DNA of 64,000 nucleotides from NCBI GenBank assembly GCA_046485045.1, contig JAWOHT010000052.1, forward strand, positions 1-64,000, read 5' to 3'. Source of the DNA: JAFGPL01 sp046485045 (GTDB lineage Bacteria > Bacteroidota > Bacteroidia > Bacteroidales > UBA10428). The position numbers and the translations under genes are program-made. The notes beneath the pieces are model-generated. The model did not search any database. It was not told the origin of the DNA and saw nothing but the letters and a program-made list of their open reading frames with translations. Of the stretch, positions 35,738 through 45,068 are shown piece by piece. Position 1 is the stretch's first letter; each line of letters begins with the position of its first letter.

Positions 35738-36292
35738 ATGTCACGAATAGGAAAACTACCCATTAATATTCCGCAAGGCGTTACCATTACTGTAAATACA
35801 GATAACACAGTAATAGTAAAAGGCCCAAACGGAGAGCTGTCATACAAGGTTGACAGGGATATCATGGTAGAAATAAAAGAAAACCAGATATTGATACAGA
35901 GACCTACCGAGCAAAAAAGGCACCGCGCCATGCACGGATTATACAGGGCACTCATAAACAATATGGTTACTGGTGTAACAACTGGTTTTACAATAAAGCA
36001 GGAGCTGGTGGGTGTAGGCTATAAGGCTGAGGTTAAAGGAGAAGTGCTTGAACTAAGCCTGGGGTATTCACATGATATACATTTTCATATGCCCAAAGAG
36101 GTAAAAGTTGAAGCAAAAACCGAAAAGCGCAGCAACCCGGTTATCACATTAACCAGCGCAGACAAACAGCTTATCGGACAGGTAGCGGCAAAAATCCGCT
36201 CACTGAGAAAACCCGAACCATACAAAGGCAAAGGTATCAGGTTTGTTGGTGAACAGATCAGGAAGAAAGCTGGTAAATCTGCAAGTGCATAA
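35738..36292 (+). CDS. rplF: Ribosomal protein uL6
   Basis: A 184-residue uL6 near the sarcin-ricin loop. SRIGKLPINIPQGV at the start and the C-terminal RKPEPYKGKGIRFVGEQIRK are standard. It is one of the few genes here with a good Shine-Dalgarno (GGAGGA, 7 bases upstream). Confidence 0.98.
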   Translation: MSRIGKLPINIPQGVTITVNTDNTVIVKGPNGELSYKVDRDIMVEIKENQILIQRPTEQKRHRAMHGLYRALINNMVTGVTTGFTIKQELVGVGYKAEVKGEVLELSLGYSHDIHFHMPKEVKVEAKTEKRSNPVITLTSADKQLIGQVAAKIRSLRKPEPYKGKGIRFVGEQIRKKAGKSASA

Positions 36293-36311
36293 CGTTTAAA
36301 ATATTATTAAA

Positions 36312-36671
36312 ATGGCACTGACAGTACAAGAAAGAAGAATACGTATAAAACATCGGATCAGAAAAGAAATTTCCGGCACGAATGAGCGTCCCAGAATGAC
36401 TATTTTCAGAAGCAATAAACAGATTTATGTACAGTTTATTGACGACCTCGCGAACAAAACCTTATTGTCGGTTTCTTCGCTCGATAAGGATATTGCTGCA
36501 AAGAAAGACATGAACAAGTCCGAACAGGCAAAACTTGTTGGAAAACTGGCAGCCGAGAAATCAAAAGAAGCAGGAATTACAAATGTGGTTTATGACCGTA
36601 ACGGTTACCTCTATCACGGGCGTGTTAAAGCGTTGGCTGAGGCTGCCAGAGAAGCGGGTTTAAAATTTTAA
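36312..36671 (+). CDS. rplR: Ribosomal protein uL18
   Basis: A 119-residue 5S rRNA-binding uL18. RIRIKHRIRKEISGTNERPR and the C-terminal YDRNGYLYHGRVKALAEAAR identify it. Confidence 0.98.
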   Translation: MALTVQERRIRIKHRIRKEISGTNERPRMTIFRSNKQIYVQFIDDLANKTLLSVSSLDKDIAAKKDMNKSEQAKLVGKLAAEKSKEAGITNVVYDRNGYLYHGRVKALAEAAREAGLKF

Positions 36672-36677
36672 CAAACT

Positions 36678-37196
36678 ATGTCAACTACAACAATAAGAAA
36701 AGTAAAAACAATAGACCTCGACCTTAAAGATCGTTTGGTTAGTATACAGAGGGTTACCAAGGTTACCAAGGGCGGAAGGACATTCAGTTTCTCAGCTATT
36801 GTGGTGGTAGGAAACGAAGACGGTATCGTAGGGTACGGTCTCGGTAAGGCCAACGAAGTAACCACAGCCATCGCCAAGGGGGTGGAAGATGCCAAGAAAA
36901 ACCTGATTAAGGTTCCTGTAATACATGGTACCATACCTCATGAACAGATAGCAAAATTCGGCGGGGCACAAGTCTTTCTGAAACCTGCATCTGGCGGTAC
37001 AGGGGTTAAGGCCGGTGGCGCTATGCGTGCAGTGCTCGAAAGTGTTGGTATAAAAGACGTACTGGCAAAATCAAAAGGTTCTTCAAACCCGCACAACCTG
37101 GTGAAAGCTACCTTCAAGGCATTGCTCGAACTCAGGGATGCATTCACAGTAGCACAACAGCGTGGTGTTAACCTTACAAAAGTTTTTAATGGGTAA
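36678..37196 (+). CDS. rpsE: Ribosomal protein uS5
   Basis: A 172-residue uS5, part of the mRNA helicase site of the 30S. RVTKVTKGGRTFSFSAIVVV and GYGLGKANEVTTAIAKGVE are diagnostic; the spectinomycin-site loop is of normal form. Confidence 0.98.
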   Translation: MSTTTIRKVKTIDLDLKDRLVSIQRVTKVTKGGRTFSFSAIVVVGNEDGIVGYGLGKANEVTTAIAKGVEDAKKNLIKVPVIHGTIPHEQIAKFGGAQVFLKPASGGTGVKAGGAMRAVLESVGIKDVLAKSKGSSNPHNLVKATFKALLELRDAFTVAQQRGVNLTKVFNG

Positions 37197-37216
37197 CCAG
37201 TTAAAGAATCAATGAG

Positions 37217-37396
37217 ATGGCTAAAATAAGAATTACATATACAAAAAGTAAGATCAATGGTACCGAAAGACAGAAGAGGACCATCGAAGCCCTCGGACTG
37301 GGTAAAATGAACTCTTCGGTCGAGGTGGAAGCAACTCCCCAGATACTCGGTATGGTAAGAAAAGTTGAACATTTGATTTCAGTACAAGATATATAA
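37217..37396 (+). CDS. rpmD: Ribosomal protein uL30
   Basis: A 59-residue protein read directly from the sequence between rpsE and rplO: it starts MAKIRITYTKSKINGTERQK and ends EHLISVQDI. The RITYTKSKING segment and position identify uL30, a small 50S protein. The start is 20 bases after rpsE, and the stop is 20 bases before rplO. Confidence 0.95.
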   Translation: MAKIRITYTKSKINGTERQKRTIEALGLGKMNSSVEVEATPQILGMVRKVEHLISVQDI

Positions 37397-37416
37397 AATT
37401 GCATAATATAGTAAAC

Positions 37417-37863
37417 ATGGACTTAAGTGTATTAAAACCTGCAAAGGGATCGGTTAAAACCAGCAAAAGAAAAGGAAGAGGCCAGGGCTCCGGTAAAGGC
37501 GGTACCTCTACAAGAGGCCATAAAGGTGCAAAACAGCGTTCTGGTTATAAAACCAAGATCGGTTTCGAAGGCGGTCAGATGCCTTTGCAGAGAAGAGTTC
37601 CAAAATTTGGTTTTAAAAATATCAACAGAAAAGAATACAAAGGTATAAACCTAAGTACTATTCAGGAACTTGCAGATAAAATAAAATTGTCTTCTATTAC
37701 TGTTGATACAATTGTAGAAGCTGGTTTGGCCTCAAAAAGGGATTTGATTAAAATATTGGGAAATGGCAAACTTTCCTCAAAGCTGGATGTTAAAGCACAT
37801 GCTTTTTCAAAATCTGCACAAAGTGCCATTGAAGCAATTCAGGGAACTGCCACAAAAATCTAA
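37417..37863 (+). CDS. rplO: Ribosomal protein uL15
   Basis: A 148-residue uL15, a late 50S assembly protein. The start at 37417 gives MDLSVLKPAKGSVKTSKRKG, matching the family; a TTG six codons upstream is less likely. The glycine and basic-rich GRGQGSGKGGTSTRGHKG stretch is characteristic. It ends 4 bases before secY. Confidence 0.97.
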   Translation: MDLSVLKPAKGSVKTSKRKGRGQGSGKGGTSTRGHKGAKQRSGYKTKIGFEGGQMPLQRRVPKFGFKNINRKEYKGINLSTIQELADKIKLSSITVDTIVEAGLASKRDLIKILGNGKLSSKLDVKAHAFSKSAQSAIEAIQGTATKI

Positions 37864-37867
37864 TTGA

Positions 37868-39196
37868 ATGAAAGCTCTCATTGAAACCTTAAAAAACATT
37901 TACAAGATCGAGGAATTACGATCAAGGATAATCTATACCTTTTTTATCCTTCTGATCTATCGTCTTGGCTCACACGTTGTTTTGCCCACCGTTGACCCTA
38001 ATCTGCTGGATATCCAGACCCAGGGGGTACTTGGTATCCTTGATATGTTCTCAGGCGGTGCATTTGCAAGAGCTTCGGTTTTTGCACTTGGTATCATGCC
38101 ATACATTTCGGCTTCGATCGTGGTGCAACTCTTAGGTATTGCCGTGCCTTACTTCCAGCGGCTTCAGAAAGAAGGTGAAAGCGGAAGAAGAAGGATAAAC
38201 CAGATAACAAGGTATCTTACAATTATTATCCTGCTCATTCAGGCTCCCAGTTACCTTAGCATTATTCCTGCAAACGCCTGGGTTGTTTCACTTGACCCTG
38301 TCTGGAGAATATTCTTTTCTGTAGTCATTCTAACCTCAGGTACAATGTTTGTCATGTGGCTTGGTGAAAGAATAACCGATAAAGGAATCGGAAACGGCAT
38401 CTCTCTGATAATTATGATAGGTATTATCGCAAATTTCCCGTTTGCCATCCTTACCGAACTTACTTCCAGACTTGAAAAATCTGGCGGTGGACTTGTAATG
38501 TTCCTGGTAGAAATTGTATTTTTGTTCCTGGTATTTGTAATAAGCATCCTGTTGGTACAGGGTACAAGGCGTATCCCTGTGCAGTATGCCAAACGAATTG
38601 TAGGGAACAAGCAATACGGGGGAGTTAGGCAATATATTCCGCTTAAAGTAAATGCCGCGGGTGTTATGCCTATTATTTTTGCACAGGCTATCGTGATGCT
38701 GCCACTCACCTTTGCACAAAAAGCTGCAATGAGTGAGAATGCCTCTGGATTTATCGCTGCATTTGCCAATCCTACAGGATTTTGGTATAATTTTACCAGC
38801 GCTCTCCTGATTGTTCTTTTTACATATTTTTATACTGCTATTACCATTAATCCTAATCAAATGGCAGAAGATATGAAAAAAAATGGCGGATTCATACCCG
38901 GTATAAAACCGGGGAGAAAAACTGCAGAGTTTCTCGATACCATTATGTCGAGAATTACCCTGCCAGGATCGCTTTTCCTTGCAATAGTTGCTATCTTGCC
39001 GGCGTTTGCTATGATGGCCAACATTTCAACCGGCTTTGCATATTTTTATGGTGGTACTTCACTGCTTATTATGGTTGGTGTTATTTTAGACACCCTGCAG
39101 CAGATAGAAAGCCACCTGTTAATGAGACATTATGACGGGTTAATGAAATCCGGAAGAATAAAGGGAAGGGCCGGTGGTGTAGCTTCGGCTATTTAA
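37868..39196 (+). CDS. secY: Preprotein translocase channel SecY
   Basis: A 442-residue protein with ten membrane helices, the central channel of Sec export and membrane insertion. The plug and TM2 region (LGIMPYISASIVVQLLG), the cytosolic loop RRIPVQYAKRIVG, and the TM7 and TM10 ends (GVMPIIFAQ, GGTSLLIMVGVILDTLQQIE) are clear. Its place between rplO and map is typical of the spc operon in this phylum. Confidence 0.98.
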   Translation: MKALIETLKNIYKIEELRSRIIYTFFILLIYRLGSHVVLPTVDPNLLDIQTQGVLGILDMFSGGAFARASVFALGIMPYISASIVVQLLGIAVPYFQRLQKEGESGRRRINQITRYLTIIILLIQAPSYLSIIPANAWVVSLDPVWRIFFSVVILTSGTMFVMWLGERITDKGIGNGISLIIMIGIIANFPFAILTELTSRLEKSGGGLVMFLVEIVFLFLVFVISILLVQGTRRIPVQYAKRIVGNKQYGGVRQYIPLKVNAAGVMPIIFAQAIVMLPLTFAQKAAMSENASGFIAAFANPTGFWYNFTSALLIVLFTYFYTAITINPNQMAEDMKKNGGFIPGIKPGRKTAEFLDTIMSRITLPGSLFLAIVAILPAFAMMANISTGFAYFYGGTSLLIMVGVILDTLQQIESHLLMRHYDGLMKSGRIKGRAGGVASAI

Positions 39197-39212
39197 TCCC
39201 TTAATACGTTCT

Positions 39213-40010
39213 TTGATGATTCTTATAAAAACAGAGGAAGAGATTGAACTGCTAAGACAAAGCAATTTACTGGTTTCCAATACCCTGGCTACTGTAGCCA
39301 GAGAAATAAAACCAGGAGTCTCAACCAAAAGCCTCGACAAACTGGCCGAGGAATATATTCGTGATCATGGCGGTATTCCCGGGTTCCTACATTATAAGGG
39401 ATATCCGAAAACGCTGTGTACTTCGATTAACAGTCAGGTTGTTCACGGTATACCATCAGAATGCAGGCTGAAAGAAGGAGACATCGTTTCTATTGATTGC
39501 GGGGTAATTCTTAACAGTTATTATGGCGATAGCGCCTATACCTTCGCAATAGGTGATATTAACGAAAGAGTCGCAGAATTGCTGAGGGTAACAAAAGAGG
39601 CTCTGTATAAAGGGATCGAAATGGCTATTGAAGGTAAAAGACTTGGTGATCTGGGGAATGCTGTTCAGAACCATTGTGAGCAAAGCGGTTTTTCTGTGGT
39701 ACGCGAAATGGTAGGCCACGGATTAGGCAAAAACCTGCACGAATCACCTGAAGTACCCAATTATGGCAGCCTCGGAAAAGGAATTATGCTAAAAAAGGGC
39801 ATGGTGATTTGCATCGAACCGATGATTAACCTCGGGCGCAAAGAAATTGTTCAGGAAAAAGACGGATGGACAATAAGAACTGCCGATAATAAACCTTCGG
39901 CCCATTTCGAACATGCCGTGGCCATCGGTAAGGGACAAGCAGACATACTGTCTACGTTCCGGTTTATCGAGCAGGCAGAAATAGAAAATGATTATTTGCA
40001 TTACAAATAA
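39213..40010 (+). CDS. map: Type I methionine aminopeptidase
   Basis: A 265-residue enzyme that removes N-terminal Met from new proteins. The five metal ligands are visible: Asp in VSIDCGV and GDSAYTF, His in VGHGLG, Glu in CIEPMI, and Glu in the C-terminal HFEHAVAI region. There is no N-terminal extension. It is co-transcribed between secY and infA. Confidence 0.97.
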   Translation: MMILIKTEEEIELLRQSNLLVSNTLATVAREIKPGVSTKSLDKLAEEYIRDHGGIPGFLHYKGYPKTLCTSINSQVVHGIPSECRLKEGDIVSIDCGVILNSYYGDSAYTFAIGDINERVAELLRVTKEALYKGIEMAIEGKRLGDLGNAVQNHCEQSGFSVVREMVGHGLGKNLHESPEVPNYGSLGKGIMLKKGMVICIEPMINLGRKEIVQEKDGWTIRTADNKPSAHFEHAVAIGKGQADILSTFRFIEQAEIENDYLHYK

Positions 40011-40017
40011 CTATATA

Positions 40018-40236
40018 ATGTCAAAACAACCTTCGATTGAACAGGACGGGGTCATAAGAGAAGCATTGTCCAATGCCATGTTCAGGGTAGAACTGGAAAA
40101 CGGACATATTATTACAGCGCATATCTCTGGAAAAATGAGAATGCATTATATTAAGATCTTACCTGGTGACAAAGTGAGAATAGAAATGTCGCCATATGAT
40201 CTTACAAAAGGAAGAATAACTTTTAGGTATAAATAA
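40018..40236 (+). CDS. infA: Translation initiation factor IF-1
   Basis: A 72-residue OB-fold IF-1. The start at 40018 gives MSKQPSIEQDGVIREALSNA; an ATG 10 codons upstream lies inside map and is rejected. AHISGKMRMHYIKILPGDKV and SPYDLTKGRITFRYK are textbook IF-1. Confidence 0.97.
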   Translation: MSKQPSIEQDGVIREALSNAMFRVELENGHIITAHISGKMRMHYIKILPGDKVRIEMSPYDLTKGRITFRYK

Positions 40237-40252
40237 GAAACATTTACTCGAC

Positions 40253-40372
40253 ATGAAAGTAAGGGCATCTGTAAAAAAAAGAAGTTCAGATTGTAAAATA
40301 GTTCGCAGAAAAGGACGACTTTACGTAATCAACAAAAAGAACCCTAAGTTTAAACAGAGACAGGGTGCATAA
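40253..40372 (+). CDS. rpmJ: Ribosomal protein bL36
   Basis: A 39-residue protein read directly from the sequence: it begins MKVRASVKKRSSDCKIVRRK and ends KNPKFKQRQGA. It has Cys14 but not the full zinc-ligand set (no CxxC pair), so it is probably of the zinc-independent bL36 type. It lies 16 bases after infA and ahead of rpsM, the canonical position. Confidence 0.95.
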   Translation: MKVRASVKKRSSDCKIVRRKGRLYVINKKNPKFKQRQGA

Positions 40373-40411
40373 AAATTAATAATCTGAAAAAACATTTAAA
40401 CAAATTTATCT

Positions 40412-40789
40412 ATGGCACGAATTGTTGGTGTTGATTTACCAAAAAACAAACGAGGAGAGATAGGCCTGACATACATTTTCGGTGTTGGCCGCAGCACTGC
40501 CCAGAAGATACTTGAGAAAGCCGGCATAGACCGTGATATCAAGGTCAAAGACTGGACAGACGACCAAATCAGCATGATAAGGAAAATAATTAACGAAGGC
40601 CTGAAGGTCGAAGGAGAACTTCGTTCCCAGGTACAGTTAAATGTTAAACGAATGATGGACATCGGTTGTTACAGGGGTGTAAGGCATCGTATCGGGCTTC
40701 CTGTTCGCGGACAGAGTACAAAAAATAATGCCCGCACCAGGAAAGGAAGGAAAAAAACAGTTGCAAATAAAAAGAAAGCTACCAAATAA
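40412..40789 (+). CDS. rpsM: Ribosomal protein uS13
   Basis: A 125-residue uS13 at the 30S-50S bridge. ARIVGVDLPKNKRGEIGLTY and the C-terminal RHRIGLPVRGQSTKNNARTR are diagnostic. It opens the alpha block. Confidence 0.98.
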   Translation: MARIVGVDLPKNKRGEIGLTYIFGVGRSTAQKILEKAGIDRDIKVKDWTDDQISMIRKIINEGLKVEGELRSQVQLNVKRMMDIGCYRGVRHRIGLPVRGQSTKNNARTRKGRKKTVANKKKATK

Positions 40790-40799
40790 GAATTGAGCT

Positions 40800-41189
40800 A
40801 TGGCAAAAAAAGCAGGAACATCAAAAAAGAAAATTGTAAAAGTTGATCCCTTAGGTCAGGCGCATATACATGCATCTTTCAATAATATTATTGTAACCCT
40901 TACCAATAACATGGGACAGGTTATATCCTGGGCATCGGCCGGAAAGATGGGATTTAAAGGTTCTAAGAAAAATACTCCTTATGCAGCACAAATGGCTGCA
41001 GCCGATTGTGCCAAGGTGGCTTACGACAGCGGCTTAAGAAAAGTAAAGGTGTTTGTAAAAGGCCCCGGAGCCGGTCGCGAATCTGCTATCAGGACCATTC
41101 ACACTTCAGGAATAGAAGTAACAGAAATTGTTGATGTTACTCCGCTTCCTCATAACGGATGCAGACCGGCAGCTAGAAGAAGGGTATAA
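40800..41189 (+). CDS. rpsK: Ribosomal protein uS11
   Basis: A 129-residue uS11 of the 30S platform. AHIHASFNNIIVTLTNNMG, VFVKGPGAGRESAIR and the C-terminal DVTPLPHNGCRPAARRRV are standard. Confidence 0.98.
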   Translation: MAKKAGTSKKKIVKVDPLGQAHIHASFNNIIVTLTNNMGQVISWASAGKMGFKGSKKNTPYAAQMAAADCAKVAYDSGLRKVKVFVKGPGAGRESAIRTIHTSGIEVTEIVDVTPLPHNGCRPAARRRV

Positions 41190-41227
41190 TTACAAACTTG
41201 AATTAATAAGTATAAAATATATTATAA

Positions 41228-41833
41228 ATGGCTAGATACACAGGACCAACTACCAAAATTGCAAGAAAATTCGGGGATCCGATTTATGGTGCTGATAAAT
41301 ATTTTGAAAAGAAAAATTTTCCTCCGGGACAGCACGGAATGAACAAAAAACGGAGAAAATTATCAGAATACGGTTTACAGCTTAAAGAAAAACAAAAAGC
41401 CAAATATACCTACGGGGTTCTTGAAAAACAGTTTAAAAACCTGTTTGATAAAGCCCAGAGGACTAAAGGGGTTACCGGGGTTGTTCTTTTGCAGCTTCTT
41501 GAGACAAGGCTTGACAATGTTGTGTTCAGGCTTGGTATTGCTCCATCAAGAAGGGCTGCACGCCAGCTTGTAACACACAGGCATATCACAGTTAACGGAG
41601 ATGTTGTTAATATTCCTTCTATGACCCTGCGCCCGGGCGACATTGTTGGCGTTAGGGAAAGGTCAAAATCACTCGAGGTGATCACAGAATCATTAACGGG
41701 AAGAAGAACCAGTTCTTCATGGCTGGAATGGGACTTAAGCCAGATGGCAGGAAAGGTGCTGAATTTACCGGAACGTGATGATATTCCTGAAAATATTAAG
41801 GAACAACTTATAGTTGAATTGTATTCTAAATAA
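41228..41833 (+). CDS. rpsD: Ribosomal protein uS4
   Basis: A 201-residue uS4, a primary 16S binder and, in Escherichia coli, the alpha-operon repressor. ARYTGPTTKIARKFGDPIYG and the S4 RNA-binding domain (RLDNVVFRLGIAPSRRAARQ) are clear. The zinc-ligand cysteines of some N-termini are absent. Confidence 0.98.
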   Translation: MARYTGPTTKIARKFGDPIYGADKYFEKKNFPPGQHGMNKKRRKLSEYGLQLKEKQKAKYTYGVLEKQFKNLFDKAQRTKGVTGVVLLQLLETRLDNVVFRLGIAPSRRAARQLVTHRHITVNGDVVNIPSMTLRPGDIVGVRERSKSLEVITESLTGRRTSSSWLEWDLSQMAGKVLNLPERDDIPENIKEQLIVELYSK

Positions 41834-41851
41834 TTATAATAACTGAATTTT

Positions 41852-42844
41852 ATGGCAATTTTAACATTCCAGAAACCCGATAAAGTCATAATGATAGAAT
41901 CGGACAATAAATTCGGTAAATTCGAATTTCGTCCATTGGAACCCGGTTATGGTATTACTGTTGGTAATGCCCTTCGGAGAATCTTACTGTCATCTTTGGA
42001 GGGATACGCTATAACTACTATCAAGATTGATAACGTTGAGCATGAATTCTCAACTATTACCGGTGTTATCGAAGATGTAACCGAAATTATCCTCAACCTT
42101 AAACAGATAAGGTTCAAAAAACTAATTGAGGATATACGAGATGAAAGGATTATGGCTAAAATATCAGGTCAGGAGGTGTTTAAAGCCGGTGACCTGAACA
42201 GATTTCTCAGTGGTTTTGAGGTGCTTAACCCCAATCTTGAAATCTGTCATATGGAAACCGATGTAGAGTTTATCATCGAAATAACTGTTAACAAAGGCCG
42301 TGGTTATGTTCCTGCCGAGGAAAACAAACCCCTCGATGCAGAATTTGGAGTAATTCCGATAGACGCCATTTTTACACCCATAAAAAATGTGAAATTCTCG
42401 GTTGAGAACTACAGGGTGGAACAAAAAACCGACTACGAAAAACTGGTTTTTGAGATTTTAACCGACGGGTCAATACATCCTAAAGATGCATTAAAAGAAG
42501 CGGCTAAAATATTGATCTATCACTTTATGTTATTTTCAGATGAGAAGATTACCCTCGATGCCAACGAATCATCAACCAATGAAGAGTTTGATGAGGAAAT
42601 TCTGCATATGAGACAATTGCTCAAGACCAAACTGGTTGACCTCGACCTTTCAGTCAGAGCGCTTAATTGTCTTAAAGCTGCTGAAGTAGAAACACTCGGT
42701 GACCTTGTTAAATTTAACAAAAACGATTTATTGAAATTTAGAAATTTCGGTAAAAAATCTCTCACCGAACTTGACGAGTTGCTGGAAGGTATGAACCTGT
42801 CATTTGGCATGGAGGTTTCGAAGTACAAACTCGATAAAGAATAA
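41852..42844 (+). CDS. rpoA: RNA polymerase alpha subunit
   Basis: A 330-residue alpha subunit. The N-terminal assembly domain (GYGITVGNALRRILLSSLEG) and the C-terminal domain (about 255-320: LDLSVRALNCLKAAEVETLG, FRNFGKKSLTELDELL) that contacts DNA and activators are both present. Confidence 0.98.
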   Translation: MAILTFQKPDKVIMIESDNKFGKFEFRPLEPGYGITVGNALRRILLSSLEGYAITTIKIDNVEHEFSTITGVIEDVTEIILNLKQIRFKKLIEDIRDERIMAKISGQEVFKAGDLNRFLSGFEVLNPNLEICHMETDVEFIIEITVNKGRGYVPAEENKPLDAEFGVIPIDAIFTPIKNVKFSVENYRVEQKTDYEKLVFEILTDGSIHPKDALKEAAKILIYHFMLFSDEKITLDANESSTNEEFDEEILHMRQLLKTKLVDLDLSVRALNCLKAAEVETLGDLVKFNKNDLLKFRNFGKKSLTELDELLEGMNLSFGMEVSKYKLDKE

Positions 42845-42897
42845 ATAAAATTTTGCTCAACCAGAAACCTGTGAAGGGATTAAAATATTGAATTGAG

Positions 42898-43548
42898 ATG
42901 CGACACAACAGGAAAGTAAATCATTTAGGAAGAACAAGCAGTCACAGAAAAGCCATGCTTGCCAATATGGCAACATCGCTTATTATGCACAAGAGAATTA
43001 AAACAACAGTTTCCAAGGCCAAAGCGCTGCGCGTTTATGTTGAACCATTGTTAACCAAATCAAAAGATGATTCAACACACTCCCGAAGAGTGGTCTTTAG
43101 CTATCTGCAAAATAACGATGCGGTAACTGAGCTTTTCAGAGAAGTCTCTCCAAAAATTATGGAAAGACCAGGTGGTTACACCAGAATTTTGAAAATAGGA
43201 AGCCGTGCTGGCGATAGCGCAGATATGTGCTATATTGAACTGGTAGACTATAACGAAAATCTGCTGGGGGCGAAATCTGATGCCGCTTCTAAGACTGGTA
43301 AACGCAGGAGAAGAGCTTCGGGCAAGAAGAAAGATGAAGCCGAAAATGCTGTGGCTCCGAAAGCCGTCTCTGAAGAAAAGGTAAAAGCCAAGGCTCCCGT
43401 AACAGATACCGAAGTGCAGGCTGAGCCTGCCGGTGAAACCGGCACAGAAACTCTTGCTGAAGCTGAACAGGCTGCCGAAGCCCCCGAAGCATCAGGTAGT
43501 AATGACGAACCGACTAATGAAAACCCTGAAGAAGGGAAAAAGGAATAA
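42898..43548 (+). CDS. rplQ: Ribosomal protein bL17 with long acidic C-terminal tail
   Basis: The first about 120 residues are bL17 (MRHNRKVNHLGRTSSHRKAM, MERPGGYTRILKIGSRAGD). Most bL17 proteins stop there; this one runs to 216 residues. The extension first has a basic patch (GKRRRRASGKKK, about 137-148) and then about 65 residues almost entirely of A, E, P, T, G and K, which should be disordered and acidic. Such tails on bL17 occur in Bacteroidota; their role is not known to me. It is the last gene of the cluster and is followed by a terminator. Confidence 0.95.
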   Translation: MRHNRKVNHLGRTSSHRKAMLANMATSLIMHKRIKTTVSKAKALRVYVEPLLTKSKDDSTHSRRVVFSYLQNNDAVTELFREVSPKIMERPGGYTRILKIGSRAGDSADMCYIELVDYNENLLGAKSDAASKTGKRRRRASGKKKDEAENAVAPKAVSEEKVKAKAPVTDTEVQAEPAGETGTETLAEAEQAAEAPEASGSNDEPTNENPEEGKKE

Positions 43549-43583
43549 AATAACCATTGTAATGGTAATTATTTAAATATCTG

Positions 43584-43626
43584 TAAAGGGATGAAGAATT
43601 CGCTTCTTTGTCCCTTTTTATTTTTT
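43584..43626 (+). terminator. Terminator of the ribosomal protein cluster
   Basis: AAAGGGA at 43585-43591 pairs with TCCCTTT at 43611-43617; an inner GAAG pairs with CTTC. A run of T follows. It lies 36 bases past rplQ and before eno. Confidence 0.85.
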
Positions 43627-43659
43627 TATAAAGATTAATTTAAATTTAAAATTAAAATT

Positions 43660-44952
43660 ATGGGACAAATAATCAATGTTCATGCGCGCGAAATACTCGA
43701 TTCACGCGGAAATCCTACAATCGAGGTTGAAGTTACCCTGGCCAGCGGTTTTGTTGGTGCCGCAGCAGTTCCATCCGGAGCTTCCACTGGCGAAAACGAG
43801 GCGCTTGAATTAAGAGATGGTGACAAAAAACGTTACCTGGGCAAAGGGGTGCTAAAAGCTGTTGACAATGTGAACAAGATCATAAGCAAAGAGATAATTG
43901 GCATGAATGCCCTTGATCAGGTAGCCATTGATAATAAAATGCTTAAGCTTGATGGTACCAAGACCAAAAGCAAACTCGGCGCCAATGCCATCCTTGGTGT
44001 TTCGCTTGCTGTGGCAAAAGCAGCTGCACAATATCACGATATGCCTTTGTACAGGTACATTGGCGGCATAAATGCAAAAGTGCTTCCGGTGCCCATGATG
44101 AATATTATCAACGGAGGTTCCCATTCAGATGCACCCATTGCATTTCAGGAGTTTATGATACGCCCCGTGGGTGCTCCCAATTTTAGGGAAGGCCTGAGAA
44201 TGGGCGCTGAAGTATTTCATGCGTTGAAAAAAGTACTGAAAGAACGCGGTCTTAGCACGGCTGTTGGCGACGAGGGCGGTTTTGCACCAAAACTCAATGG
44301 CACCGAAGATGCACTCGAATCTATCATTAAGGCCATTAAAGATGCTGGTTACAAACCCGGAAGAAAATCAGAAGGCGGCGATGTGTCCATCGCGCTCGAC
44401 TGTGCTGCTTCTGAATTTTTTGAAGACGGAAAGTATAATTATAAAAAGTTTGAAGGTGAAAAAGGCGCTGTACGATCATCTGAAGAACAGACTGCTTATC
44501 TTGCCGAACTCATCAGCAAATATCCGATTGACTCTATAGAAGACGGTATGTCTGAAAATGACTGGAACGGATGGAAACTACTTACAGATAAAATGAGTGA
44601 CAAATGCCAGCTGGTAGGCGATGACGTGTTTGTTACGAACGTTGAATACCTGAAAAAAGGCATTGAGATGGGCTGCGCCAATTCTATCCTGATAAAGGTA
44701 AACCAGATAGGAACACTAACCGAAACCCTCGATGCGATAGAAATGGCGCATCGTGCAGGTTATACATCGGTTACATCTCACCGCTCGGGAGAAACCGAGG
44801 ATTCAACTATTGCTGACATCGCCGTTGCAACAAATTCTGGTCAGATAAAAACCGGATCACTGAGCCGCTCAGACAGGATGGCAAAATACAACCAGTTGCT
44901 GCGTATCGAAGAAGAACTTGGCGACTTGGCAATTTATGGGTCTGAAAAATAG
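43660..44952 (+). CDS. eno: Enolase
   Basis: A 430-residue enolase (2-phosphoglycerate to phosphoenolpyruvate). Catalytic and metal residues are present: GDEGGFAP (Glu general acid), ALDCAASEF, DSIEDGMSENDW, LVGDDVFVTN, IKVNQIGT (Lys base) and SHRSGETEDSTIADIAVA. It has its own terminators on both sides, so it is transcribed alone, although close behind rplQ. Confidence 0.98.
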   Translation: MGQIINVHAREILDSRGNPTIEVEVTLASGFVGAAAVPSGASTGENEALELRDGDKKRYLGKGVLKAVDNVNKIISKEIIGMNALDQVAIDNKMLKLDGTKTKSKLGANAILGVSLAVAKAAAQYHDMPLYRYIGGINAKVLPVPMMNIINGGSHSDAPIAFQEFMIRPVGAPNFREGLRMGAEVFHALKKVLKERGLSTAVGDEGGFAPKLNGTEDALESIIKAIKDAGYKPGRKSEGGDVSIALDCAASEFFEDGKYNYKKFEGEKGAVRSSEEQTAYLAELISKYPIDSIEDGMSENDWNGWKLLTDKMSDKCQLVGDDVFVTNVEYLKKGIEMGCANSILIKVNQIGTLTETLDAIEMAHRAGYTSVTSHRSGETEDSTIADIAVATNSGQIKTGSLSRSDRMAKYNQLLRIEEELGDLAIYGSEK

Positions 44953-44973
44953 GTAAATACTGGCATATTATTG

Positions 44974-45007
44974 AAGGCTGTCCTCAAAGAAGACAGCCTT
45001 TTTTTTA
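44974..45007 (+). terminator. Terminator of eno
   Basis: AAGGCTGTC at 44974-44982 pairs perfectly with GACAGCCTT at 44992-45000, followed by seven T. Confidence 0.92.
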
Positions 45008-45068
45008 TTTCAAATTAAACAAGTTGGTTACTGGTGTGTTTAACTATCAAACAAATAATTTAAACAAG

